From CBDFMR01 sp965249765 (GTDB lineage: Bacteria > Bacteroidota > Bacteroidia > Chitinophagales > Saprospiraceae), in the NCBI GenBank assembly GCA_965249765.1, contig CBDFMR010000005.1:1612001-1676000 (forward strand): 64,000 nucleotides of DNA, in the 5' to 3' direction. The notes below the pieces were generated by a model. The model did not search any database, had not been told where the DNA came from, and saw only the letters and a list, made by a program, of their open reading frames with translations. How positions within the stretch are numbered: the first letter of the stretch is position 1; each line of letters begins with the position of its first letter. Of the stretch, positions 19,158-29,100 are shown piece by piece. The position numbers were made by a program, and so were the translations under genes.

Positions 19158-20030
19158 TCAATCAAGAAGATGGTCTATTAGATCATTAAGCGCATCATCC
19201 GACTCAAATTGGATAGTGACATGACCCTTTCCTTTATTATTTCTCTTGATTGATGTTTTTAAACCAAGTTTGTGAGATAGGTCATCCTGGATTTTAAATA
19301 ACTCAGGCGTTATTGAGAGAGTCGATGAAGCTTTTTCTCCTTGAAAAGGTGGACGTGCATTAGACAATTTTTCAAGTTCTCTGACCGACAATTTTCGGTC
19401 GATCACCTGATTATATAGATCTATTTGTCTAACCGAATCCTCAATTCCTACAAGGCATCTTGCATGACTCATAGATATCGAATTCGTCTTGATTCCTGAT
19501 TGGATGATCGGAGGTAGCCTTAGCAATCTTATATAATTGGTAATATTACTTCTTGCCTTTCCGATCCTTTTGGAGAGAGATTCATGTGTGAGCTTGCATT
19601 CATCGATGAGACGCTGATATGATATGGCGACCTCCAGTGCATTGAGATCACTACGTTGCACATTTTCTATTAGAGCCATTTCTAGCATCCCTTGATCATC
19701 TGCTTCTCGTATGTAAGCCGGAATTGTTTTGAGACCGGTCATCTTAGAAGCACGCATGCGCCTCTCTCCAGAGATAATTTGATATTTATCTCCACCAAGA
19801 CTACGCACTGTGATAGGTTGTATAATACCATGAGTACTTATGGACTCTGCGAGTTCTTCGAGCAGGTTTGCATCAAATTCTCGTCTGGGTTGAAAAGGGT
19901 TAGTTTCAATTTTCTTTATGCTAATTTCCTCTGATCCTTTAGAAGTTTTAGTACTACTTACTTCCTGCTCAGATTCTATACCTGACAGTAGTGCCCTTAT
20001 ACCCTTGCCTAGTTCTTTCTTCTTCGCCAT
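19158..20030 (-). CDS. parB: Chromosome-partitioning protein ParB
   Basis: Binds parS and, as a CTP-dependent clamp, loads the origin region for segregation. The 290-residue product has the ParB/Spo0J N-terminal domain with PFQPRREFD (about 43-51) and the CTP-site motif GERRMRASK (about 90). A helix-turn-helix around 145-175 contains LTHESLSKRIGKARSNITNYIRL. A C-terminal dimer domain follows. The start codon lies one base after the parA stop, so the two genes are coupled. No perfect parS palindrome was noticed in the window. Confidence 0.96.
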   Translation of the reverse strand: MAKKKELGKGIRALLSGIESEQEVSSTKTSKGSEEISIKKIETNPFQPRREFDANLLEELAESISTHGIIQPITVRSLGGDKYQIISGERRMRASKMTGLKTIPAYIREADDQGMLEMALIENVQRSDLNALEVAISYQRLIDECKLTHESLSKRIGKARSNITNYIRLLRLPPIIQSGIKTNSISMSHARCLVGIEDSVRQIDLYNQVIDRKLSVRELEKLSNARPPFQGEKASSTLSITPELFKIQDDLSHKLGLKTSIKRNNKGKGHVTIQFESDDALNDLIDHLLD

Positions 20031-20031
20031 C

Positions 20032-20847
20032 TTACTTTTTTAATAGTTCTTTGACACTCATGTCTTTGTTGTGAGTGATGTCATCATTATTCTTCTGCAT
20101 AAACTCATAGGCAAGATTTAGAAAATTATTACTTCCCTTGCAGGTAGCATCATAGAGTATCACCGGTTGTCCCATGCTCGGAGCTTCTCCTATTTTAGAG
20201 TTTCTATGAATTATGGTTTCAAATACATGATCCTTTATGTTATTTCTTACCTCACTTACAACAAGATTGGCCATTCTGAGTCTTTTGTCGTACATCGATA
20301 ATACTATGCCTTCTATCTCGAGATTTTCATTCAGTTTTTCCTTTACGAGACTTATAGTGTTTTTAAGTTTTCCGAGACCTTCAAGCGAGAATATCTCACA
20401 TTGAATAGGTATGATAACTGAGTCAGCAGCCGTCAATGCATTTATGGTGATCAATCCGAGTGATGGTAAGCAATCAATAAATATGTAATCAAATTGATCT
20501 CTAATTTCTTCAATAACTTTCTTAAGTACACTTTCTCTTTTCTCTTTATTTACCAGCTCTATCTCGGCTCCTACAAGATCTATTGATGAGGGAAGGAGGT
20601 AGAGATTTGGTGAGCTAGTTTTGACGATGGCTTCTTGTGGAGAGACATCATTAATTATGCAATCATAAAGGTTATGCTTGATACTATCCTCTCGTATGCC
20701 CAGTCCAGAGGAGGCGTTGGCCTGAGGATCAGCATCGATTACCAATACTCTCTTTTCTAGAATGGAGACAGAAGCTGCTACATTGATGGCTGTAGTTGTT
20801 TTTCCTACACCACCTTTTTGATTGGCTATTGCTACTACTTTGCCCAT
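20032..20847 (-). CDS. parA: Chromosome-partitioning ATPase ParA (Soj type)
   Basis: A 271-residue ParA/MinD-type ATPase that acts with ParB. It has the deviant Walker A KGGVGKTTTAIN at residues 10-21, switch I DADPQANAS, switch II FIDCLPSLGL and the long C-terminal helices of chromosomal ParA. Its ATG overlaps the stop of the upstream UPF0173 hydrolase (TGATG). Order of transcription is hydrolase, parA, parB, DUF5683. Confidence 0.96.
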   Translation of the reverse strand: MGKVVAIANQKGGVGKTTTAINVAASVSILEKRVLVIDADPQANASSGLGIREDSIKHNLYDCIINDVSPQEAIVKTSSPNLYLLPSSIDLVGAEIELVNKEKRESVLKKVIEEIRDQFDYIFIDCLPSLGLITINALTAADSVIIPIQCEIFSLEGLGKLKNTISLVKEKLNENLEIEGIVLSMYDKRLRMANLVVSEVRNNIKDHVFETIIHRNSKIGEAPSMGQPVILYDATCKGSNNFLNLAYEFMQKNNDDITHNKDMSVKELLKK

Positions 20848-21527
20848 CAGATATCTAATGTTTGACTTATTTCCATAAGTGTTAGTTTTTTGCTTGCTGA
20901 TGCAAATGATGCATTTGCCTTATCATGATCGATTTTTATAAAACCAAATGTATCATAGTGACAGCCAATAATGTTATTGCAGCTTATAAATCCTGCGGCG
21001 AGTACGGCATCATCTACTGACATAGTAAAATTGTCACCTAATGGGAGTATGGCAAAATCCAACGGAGGACAGGTAAGTGGAATAAGCTTCATGTCCATGG
21101 TTAGTCCTGTATCACCGGCATGATAAAAACTTCCTTCGTCGTTCCAAATCACAAATCCACCAGCTTGACCACCATATGTGCCATCTGGGAGAGCAGAGCT
21201 GTGGGTGGCCATTACATACTTTACATTGCCAAAATCAAACTTCCACTTACCTCCAATGTTCATAGGATGAAACTTCAATCCTTTGTTACCATACCACACT
21301 GCAGTCTCATAGCATGAGACTATCAAAGCATCATTATTCCTCGCAATATACTCTGCATCAGCCACATGATCTGCATGTGCATGAGTGAGCAATACATAGT
21401 CTGCACGGATGTCTTCTATATTTATATGTGAGGCCAGCTCATTATCCTTAATAAACGGATCGAAAAGTATTCTCTTACCTTCCGTCTCTACCAAGAAACA
21501 GCTCTGACCAAAAAATGTGATTTTCAT
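20847..21527 (-). CDS. UPF0173 metal-dependent hydrolase (metallo-beta-lactamase fold)
   Basis: A 226-residue hydrolase with the zinc motif THAHADHVAD (about 48-57), further ligands in THSSALPDG and HAGDTGL, and the closing GCHYDTFGF. This is the YtkL-like UPF0173 group, whose substrate is not established. It heads the parAB operon, with a one-base overlap into parA. Confidence 0.92.
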   Translation of the reverse strand: MKITFFGQSCFLVETEGKRILFDPFIKDNELASHINIEDIRADYVLLTHAHADHVADAEYIARNNDALIVSCYETAVWYGNKGLKFHPMNIGGKWKFDFGNVKYVMATHSSALPDGTYGGQAGGFVIWNDEGSFYHAGDTGLTMDMKLIPLTCPPLDFAILPLGDNFTMSVDDAVLAAGFISCNNIIGCHYDTFGFIKIDHDKANASFASASKKLTLMEISQTLDI

Positions 21528-21534
21528 TTCCTTT

Positions 21535-21542
21535 CAAAATTA
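21535..21542 (-). promoter_or_regulatory. -7 box (TAATTTTG) for the hydrolase-parAB operon
   Basis: TAATTTTG matches the Bacteroidota -7 consensus TAnnTTTG and ends seven bases before the ATG at 21527. The expected start point is thus at or next to the ATG, so the operon may start with a leaderless or very short leader. No clear -33 TTG at the usual spacing was found. Confidence 0.5.
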
Positions 21543-21650
21543 GTAGAACATCATATGTTCATTAATGATAATACAAAGGTAGCGATAATGTATGAGGACT
21601 TGTCAAGATTTGAGGCAACGAATTGCCGCCCATGGAGTTCTTGTAGACAC

Positions 21651-22131
21651 ATGATTATCAGAATATTAATTTTAAGTACTTTTCTTTTGACATCTTGCTT
21701 TGATGGAAAAGGATGCATTCAATGTGAAGACAAGGGCGACAGCAGATCCAATCTTTCGCATCTTGACCACATTAGGCTTACCCAATATTATAATTCCTGA
21801 ATTTGATTCAACTACTTGGTTGAATCTCATTTATGATTCTTTTGATAATGACCTTACTCTCGAATCAATTGAGCTCACAATTCGTGATGACAAACTTAAA
21901 CCATTGTATGTGAGAAATAGCATTGATCATATTGATACTAGAACCATCTACTTGAGGGACGGAAGAATCGATGGAGATATCTATTTGGGTGACTTTTTCT
22001 TTGAACTTAAAGCCAGTTTCAATGATGGTAAGTTCTTTATTATTGCAGAAGCCATATCCGCATCATGTGAGGATTGGAAGAATTATCACAAGAATTCAAA
22101 TACGGATTGCAATCTAGTCGATTGTAGGTAA
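21651..22131 (+). pseudogene. Lipoprotein gene broken by a frameshift near its 5' end
   Basis: From ATG 21651 one frame encodes a lipoprotein signal (MIIRILILSTFLLTSC, lipobox LTSC) and then runs to a stop at 21800 with unlike-protein residues. A second frame, opening at ATG 21703 just after the lipobox, encodes a soluble domain of about 140 residues to 22131. It includes STTWLNLIYDSFDNDLTLESI and a Cys-containing end. The two halves fit as one lipoprotein with a shift between about 21700 and 21800. I do not recognise the domain. It could also be two overlapping genes, a sequencing error or a real shift site. It sits between divergent parAB and the T9SS block. Confidence 0.55.
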
Positions 22132-22375
22132 TATGCGTCATTAGTACAAGAAGAGGGTTGGATACCACAGTTTTGTGTGTAGAGCTGGTCCACAGCAAAA
22201 TTTCCACTTGTAATTCTCGTTAACATAGACTATATTTATAGGGCAATTGCATTTCTCCCGACAGCGTTTTACGAATGAGATCGTTATACGTAGTGCTGCT
22301 CAAAGGTTGCTTTAAAAGAAGCAATAGTCAATTCCCTTTAGTAACTTAGTACTAGGTTTACCAAACTGACCTGAA

Positions 22376-23380
22376 ATGAAAAGAATAATCCCGTGCACAG
22401 CAATAGCTGTATGTCTTGCTATGAGTATATTTAGTCAGGACATACACTACTCACAGTTTTTCAACTCGCCCACTGCTCTCAGCCCGGGTCTTACAGGTAT
22501 ATTTTCAGGAAACTACCGCATGAGTGGTAACTACCGCAGCCAATGGGCCGATGTACCCGTTGACTATAAAACTTTTGGCGCTGCTTATGACATGAAGTTT
22601 GGTGATATCGTCGATACCTCTGGATTTTGGAGCGCTGGAGCAGAATTTTACCATGATAATGCCGGCGATTTGGGCTTTAAGAAAACTAGTTTTGGCGCAT
22701 CTGCCTCTTATTCACTTAGACTAGACAAGGGCATCTACATGACACCAGGTTTGGGAGTCACATTTGCTCAGCGTAATTTTGACATGACATCCATCAGGTC
22801 AGGTAACCAATGGAATGGAGATGTTTTTGACCCTTCTATTTCTCCTGAGATGCTTGCTACAGATAATCTATCTTTCTTAGATATTAGTGGTGGTCTGAAT
22901 TTCAGGTTTCAGAGTTCTCATCGGACAAGGATGGATATAGGAGCTGGAGCCAATAATCTTCTGAGTGTTGCTCAAAGTTTTAATGAAAATGATACTCCTG
23001 CTGATCTCGAGAGGCGATTTAGTTTTTATGGAATGGGATCATTAGAGGTAGCATCAAAATTTGACATACTCTTGAATGCTTTGTATCAGGCTCAAAGCCC
23101 ACACAGTGAAGTAGTTCTCAATGCCCAAGGAAAAATGTATCTCAATAAAAATGGTGACAGGGATATTGCCCTCATCATTGGAGGTGGTCTAAGGCTAGAC
23201 GACTCCTGGTATCCTATGGTTGCACTCCAAATGAAAAGCATCTATGTTGGCTTGAGCTATGACTTTACAACATCGGAGTTTGAGATTGCTAATGATGGTA
23301 AAGGAGGACTGGAAATCGCAGTTCAGTACAGAATAACAAAGATTCCATCTGCCATTTTTAAGCCATGCCCTATCTATTAA
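22376..23380 (+). CDS. PorP/SprF family type IX secretion membrane protein
   Basis: A 334-residue outer-membrane beta-barrel protein of the PorP/SprF family, which works with T9SS and with particular cargo such as SprB. A signal peptide (about 1-21) is followed by the family start QDIHYSQFFNSPTALSPGLTG. GNYRSQWADVP and KTFGAAYDMKF come near 55-75, and the C-terminus ends with aromatic barrel strands. It is first of a three-gene run (16 and 6 bp gaps) with a PorE-like protein and a T9SS type B cargo protein, the usual layout of a cargo-specific module. Confidence 0.93.
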   Translation: MKRIIPCTAIAVCLAMSIFSQDIHYSQFFNSPTALSPGLTGIFSGNYRMSGNYRSQWADVPVDYKTFGAAYDMKFGDIVDTSGFWSAGAEFYHDNAGDLGFKKTSFGASASYSLRLDKGIYMTPGLGVTFAQRNFDMTSIRSGNQWNGDVFDPSISPEMLATDNLSFLDISGGLNFRFQSSHRTRMDIGAGANNLLSVAQSFNENDTPADLERRFSFYGMGSLEVASKFDILLNALYQAQSPHSEVVLNAQGKMYLNKNGDRDIALIIGGGLRLDDSWYPMVALQMKSIYVGLSYDFTTSEFEIANDGKGGLEIAVQYRITKIPSAIFKPCPIY

Positions 23381-23396
23381 TCTTGAAATACCGAAA

Positions 23397-26105
23397 ATGA
23401 GAAAGATCATAATTTTATCCATCTGTATTTTATCCGCTTTTTCGTCTCATGGGCAGGCTTCTTTCAAGAACTATCTGAAGAAAGGCAAGCAAGCAATCAA
23501 GGAGAATAATTTTAGTGGAGCAGTAGAACTTCTTTCGGAGGCCGTCGCACGAGAACCTCTGCACAAAGAAGCTGTTTCGTTGCTTGCTGAATCCGCAAGA
23601 AAGGCATATGCATATAGCATAGCAGAAAACAACTATCAGATATTAGTCGATAGCCTGGGCATAGAAGATCAGCCAAAATCACTATTGTATCTAGCTGAAT
23701 TAAAGAATATTCTAGGAAAGTACTCCGAGGCTGTGACTTATTATGACCTCTACTTGTCAGAATATGAAGAACTCAGTGCCCAGGATTCTCGGGCTGCGAA
23801 AAAAGGAAGAAAGTCTGCACGATGGGCTGCTGAACAACCTCCGGCAGATCCAGACAAAGCGCTTGTTATGCATCTTGATGAGAGTGTCAATACAGGATAC
23901 TCAGAACATGCGCCCTTTCTGCGTGATGACAACCTGTATTATACATCACTTAGATATCAAAAACCCAATGACACCTACAAACCTAAAAGATATGTATCCA
24001 AGGTTCTTGTATCAGATAATGAGTTAGAAGGAGAATTAATGCCATTGACTGGAAACTTTAATAGCAATAAGGTGCTCACCTCGGGCACTTCACTTACAAA
24101 AGATGGTAAGATCATGCTTTTGAGCATTTGCAATTTTACTGAGCTCAATCAAATTCAATGTCAGTTGTACTACAGGACATTACAGGACACATTATGGAGT
24201 GAACCGGTAAAACTTCCTGAGAGCATCAACTTAAAGAAATATACGTCTACACATCCAGCCATTGGAGAACAAAATGATGAAAAAACAGTCCTATATTTTG
24301 TGTCAAATAGACCAGGTGGTAAGGGAGGAATGGATATATGGCAAACAACATTTTCCAATGAGATGGAGTTTGCAGAACCCTCTAGACTCAAGATCAATAC
24401 AGAATATGATGAGGTGTCTCCACATTTTTTTGAGGCTAAAAACGAACTATACTTTAGTTCAACAGGTCGAGATGGTTTTGGAGGATTTGATATTTATCGA
24501 TCACCTGCAAAGGGAAATATTGATGATGAAGCCATTGAAAATGTAGGACCAGAGGTCAATTCTAGTTTCAATGATTTATACTATGCTCTTAGTTATAGAG
24601 GAGATAAGGCTTATTACTCATCCAATAGACCCGGTTCATTCTATCTGATCGAAAAATTTGAGACTTGCTGTTATGATATCTATCGGGCTGATCTAGATGA
24701 ATGCTATCTTAATTTGTTAGCCTTGACATTTGATGGATTGACAGAGGAAGAGCTAAATGGTGTGACGATAAAGATTGAGGATATTGATGCTCCTCTCGAG
24801 GAACCTAGGGAGTTTACCAATCTTGAAGGGAATGATTTTTTAGTAGATGTGGATTGCAAGGGGAAGTACAAGATTACAGCTTCCAAGGAAGACTATGATC
24901 CAGCCATCATCGAATTATTTATGGAGGATCAGGAGTTGGAAGATGGAAAACCTGTTGAGCACAAGATTAAACTCTTCCCATCTGAGCTGCCATTGATCGT
25001 ATATGCATTTGACAAACTTACGGAGCAACCGCTCTCTGGTGTGAAAGTGACTTTGGTAGATGTAGTGACCGACCAAAACGAATATAGATCCAATCCAAAT
25101 GGAAATGATTTTTCCTTCTCTGTCCTCCCTCCCAAGGAATACATCATATTAGGTACCAAGGATGGATATATCGAAGATAGGGTAGATCTAGTCGCCAATA
25201 GAGAAGAAGGAGACAGCCTGATCAGAAGGATCTATCTTGAAAAATCTGATATCGTTCTTAAGGCAGTCACAATGGAAAAAGCTACACGGGAAAGACTTGG
25301 TGGTGCAACAGTGAAACTTATCGATATGGAGAGTGGCACTGTCCTCAAGGAGATAAAAGCTAATCCACTGAGTGAATTTACTTTCGAGGTAAGAACTGGA
25401 AGGGAGTATCAATTAGTAGGATCTAAGGATGGATATGACGATTATCAGTTGACATTTACTGTACCCAGAGGGATAAATGAGTTAGAGAAGGAATTACCCC
25501 TCGGTAGGGTTGCGGAAATTATCACTTTGTCCAAACTCATCCCAATGAAACTTTATTTTGACAATGATGAGCCTGACCCTAAAACCACTAAGACTACTAC
25601 AGCAAAGAGATTTGCTAGGGCGTTTAATGACTATTACACCAGGAAAGGTACTTATTTGAAATCCTACTTAAGCTTGTTTTCATCTAATGAAAAACCTGGA
25701 GCTAAGCAAGAAGTGGAGTCGTTTTTTAACGATGAAGTGAAAGGTGGCTTCAATACCATCACTATATTCCTTGAGACCTTACACAGGGTCTTACAATCAG
25801 GGAAGACTACCAATATATATCTGAGGGGATATGCTAGTCCGGTAGCACAAAGTGATTATAATGAAGCGTTGGGTAAGCGTAGAGTGGATTGTATCAGGAA
25901 AGAGTTTTATTCATATGACAACGGAATCCTGGTTCCATTTATTAATTCAGGTCAGTTGATCATTACAGAAAGATCATTTGGAGAAGGAACGGCCCCCACC
26001 GGAGTAAGCGATGATCCCTCTGCTCCTGGAAGGGCAGTGTATAGTCCAAATGCGGCTAGAGAACGTAGAGTGGAAATTGATGAGATTAAAGAAGTTAATA
26101 ACTAA
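23397..26105 (+). CDS. PorE-like OmpA-family protein (TPR, WD40-like, OmpA)
   Basis: A 902-residue envelope protein. It has a signal peptide at 1-20, TPR-like repeats at about 22-120 and a PD40/WD40-like propeller at about 150-445 with the repeats SNRPGGKGGMDIW, SSTGRDGFGGFDIY and SSNRPGSF. Three carboxypeptidase-regulatory-like domains run from about 450 to 700. A C-terminal OmpA-like domain starts at LYFDNDEPDP near 720 and ends RERRVEI. This is the PorE architecture, a peptidoglycan anchor of the T9SS; here the OmpA part has a long insertion (about 735-800). Translated in line with PorP/SprF and the cargo gene. Confidence 0.9.
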   Translation: MRKIIILSICILSAFSSHGQASFKNYLKKGKQAIKENNFSGAVELLSEAVAREPLHKEAVSLLAESARKAYAYSIAENNYQILVDSLGIEDQPKSLLYLAELKNILGKYSEAVTYYDLYLSEYEELSAQDSRAAKKGRKSARWAAEQPPADPDKALVMHLDESVNTGYSEHAPFLRDDNLYYTSLRYQKPNDTYKPKRYVSKVLVSDNELEGELMPLTGNFNSNKVLTSGTSLTKDGKIMLLSICNFTELNQIQCQLYYRTLQDTLWSEPVKLPESINLKKYTSTHPAIGEQNDEKTVLYFVSNRPGGKGGMDIWQTTFSNEMEFAEPSRLKINTEYDEVSPHFFEAKNELYFSSTGRDGFGGFDIYRSPAKGNIDDEAIENVGPEVNSSFNDLYYALSYRGDKAYYSSNRPGSFYLIEKFETCCYDIYRADLDECYLNLLALTFDGLTEEELNGVTIKIEDIDAPLEEPREFTNLEGNDFLVDVDCKGKYKITASKEDYDPAIIELFMEDQELEDGKPVEHKIKLFPSELPLIVYAFDKLTEQPLSGVKVTLVDVVTDQNEYRSNPNGNDFSFSVLPPKEYIILGTKDGYIEDRVDLVANREEGDSLIRRIYLEKSDIVLKAVTMEKATRERLGGATVKLIDMESGTVLKEIKANPLSEFTFEVRTGREYQLVGSKDGYDDYQLTFTVPRGINELEKELPLGRVAEIITLSKLIPMKLYFDNDEPDPKTTKTTTAKRFARAFNDYYTRKGTYLKSYLSLFSSNEKPGAKQEVESFFNDEVKGGFNTITIFLETLHRVLQSGKTTNIYLRGYASPVAQSDYNEALGKRRVDCIRKEFYSYDNGILVPFINSGQLIITERSFGEGTAPTGVSDDPSAPGRAVYSPNAARERRVEIDEIKEVNN

Positions 26106-26111
26106 TCAACT

Positions 26112-29100
26112 ATGAAGACGATGAAATCAATAATAGACCAGATAAAGCCGGGATTTATTTCTTCTATAGGCGTGATTATATTTTCTTTTATCTTCTTGAG
26201 TGAGGTGTCAGCCACCCATGTTGTGGGGGGGAATCTCCACTATAGATGTCTGGGCAATGATATATTTGAAATCTCCCTAGAGTTTAGAAGAGACTGCTTC
26301 AATGGTGACCCTGCTGCCCAGTTTGATGATCCGGCTTCTATTGCTGTTTACGATGCAGGATCAGGAGATCTTTTACTTATATATGGAATGAATGGTGAAT
26401 TGTTACCCAATCTCAGTAGCAATGACACCTTGAATGAGGTATTAACAACGGAGTGTGAAATTCTAGGAGGAGACGTGTGTGTACATACTACGATCTATAA
26501 AAGTACAGTCAAACTTGATTACAGACCCAATGGCTATGTCTTTGCCTATCAGCGATGTTGTAGAAATTTGACGCTTAATAATATTGTGGATCCGTTGGGA
26601 ACGGGTGCTACCTATTGGGCTTTCTTGTCTGGCCCTGCCTATTTGGGATGCAATAACCAACCTCAATTTAACTCATGGCCCAATATTTTTATGTGCGCCA
26701 ACGAAGAATATACATTTGACATGTCTGCAACTGATGAGGATGGTGATTCATTGGTCTATAGCTTGTATACTCCTTTTATTGGAGGGTCATCGAATAAGCC
26801 AATACCTACACCAGCAGCACCTCCACCATACGACAATGTCACTTGGCTCAATCCATATTCTCTTGACAACCTCTTAGGAGGAGTGCCGCTTGCCATCGAT
26901 TCTCTTACGGGATGGATTACTGCCTTGCCCAATACTGTGGGTCAGTTTCTGGTAGGTGTGAAGATTGAAGAATATAGAGGTGGGCAACTCCTATCAACTA
27001 ATTATCGCGATTTTGAATATAATGTACGTATTTGTGACAGATCGCCTAATGCCGGATACATTGCATTTCCTGAAATGAATTGTAGTGGTCTGGCCATTAA
27101 CTTTGAAAACACCAGCGATACAGACTCTATTGTTTACTACTTTGATTATCCCAATCTTACACCTAGTTCTACCTTACCTGTACTGACATATACATTTAAT
27201 GCACCAGGACTGTACAACGTGGCGCTTGTGGCTCAACAAGATATGTGTATTGATACTTTTATGATGAACATAGGTGTTGGACTTCCTAATGATACTGATG
27301 CGGCGTTTTCTATCAGCTCTACATCATGTGATGAAATAATCGAGCTTCAGATTACCAATGAAACGACATCCCTGCAGGAAATTATAGAGTACAACTGGAC
27401 TATTATCCATGGACAAGACACGATATTCAGCCAGGAAACAGATCCATTTATAGTAATTGATAACAATCAAGATATAGGTATTCACCTTGAAGTTGTGACC
27501 GAAAGCGGATGTACTCATGAGTATGAGGAGGTTGCTACATTGGCATCAATAGACTTTGAACTCCTGCCCAGCCCAATTGCCATTTGTGAGACTGGTTCTA
27601 CTTTCCTGGTGGCTAATAGTGACCCGTCGTATACGTACACATGGGACCCAGACGGTACGTTAGACTTGACTGACCCTCATAATCCGGTGTCTCATCCTTT
27701 AATGATTACAACTTATTTTGTAACGGTAACTGACGGGGTATGTACCATTACCGATCAAGTAACTGTAGAGTTGGAGATGGAGCAGACTGTCAATATTTTA
27801 GGTCAATTGAGTATTTGTGATGGAGATGTTATTCTCGAGGCCACAGCTGGACCGGGATCTGAGTTCGAGTGGTTTTCAGATCCAAATTACCTTCAGAGTT
27901 TGGGTAATGATAATCCGATTACGTTGCCTCTCTCTCCAAATGAAGAAATGACTTTCTATGTTAGCCTGATCAATAGCCTATGCGAAGGATTTGCTGAGTT
28001 TACTGTAGAACAGAATAGTCTGGATTTACAATTAGATATTGTGGGAGATGTTAATAGATGCACGGGTGATACAATCATGGTTACCTTGACCAATAATGTA
28101 GATGACCACGACCTTGATATCCTTTGGTTTCCTTCGGGACTAGTAGAAGGTCAGGGAAATGATACCGCCCTCTACGTTTATGATGCACCTGGGTCATATA
28201 TCTTTAATGTTCAAGCTTTTAATCAGTTTGGATGTAATATTATGACTTCGACTGGCGTCACAATATATTCCTATCCGCAGCTTGACATAATAGGAGATGC
28301 GACTATTTGTGACAATGGTCCTGTCGAGTTGAATCCGTCAGGTGATCCAACTCTTATTTATTCTTGGCTGCCCAATGATCCAAGTCTGATTGATGATCCT
28401 ACATCTTACAATCCGATAGTAGATAATCTCATCGATACGGTCACATTTAGTGTAACTGTTACCAACAACGATCTGAATCTTTGTCCTACGATCCAAGAAG
28501 TTACATTGATGCCTGCTCCTGAAATTAACATATCCACAAATGCTATCTATAACTATTGTAGTGGTGATACCGCTTTTGTGTTCGTGGAAACTGATGTCGA
28601 TACTGATGTCACCTGGGCCGACGAAAGTGGAATTGTAGTCTTTGAAGGAAATCCGCTTAACTTGATCGACTTGCCTTCAGGGACCTACACTGTAACTGCT
28701 GTAGATCAGTTTGCTTGCTCTGAAACTATGAAGGTAGAAGTAGGAGTGTATTCTTATCCTGAAATAGATCTAATCCCTAATCAGACGATTTGTTATCAAG
28801 GTCCGGTAGAGCTCAATCCGGATGGTGATCCATCTTTAAATTATATATGGGATTCTGTTGACCCCTCTGTATTGGATGATCCTACTTCATTCAATCCTAC
28901 TGTGGATGACTTAAATGAGGTTATGACGTTTTATGTTACTGTGACGAGCAATAATCTACAACTTTGTCCAACCTTAGATTCCGTAGAGCTGACTCCGTCA
29001 CCAGACATTAATTTAGTTGCACAGTCAGATTATACTTACTGTAAGGGTGACACTGCAGTGATTGAGGTGGCGGTTGATGTTGATGTAGACATCACTTGGA

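Noticed and set aside
19158..21527. parS site near parAB
   Set aside because: No palindrome close to the parS consensus was found by eye; a proper motif scan would be needed.
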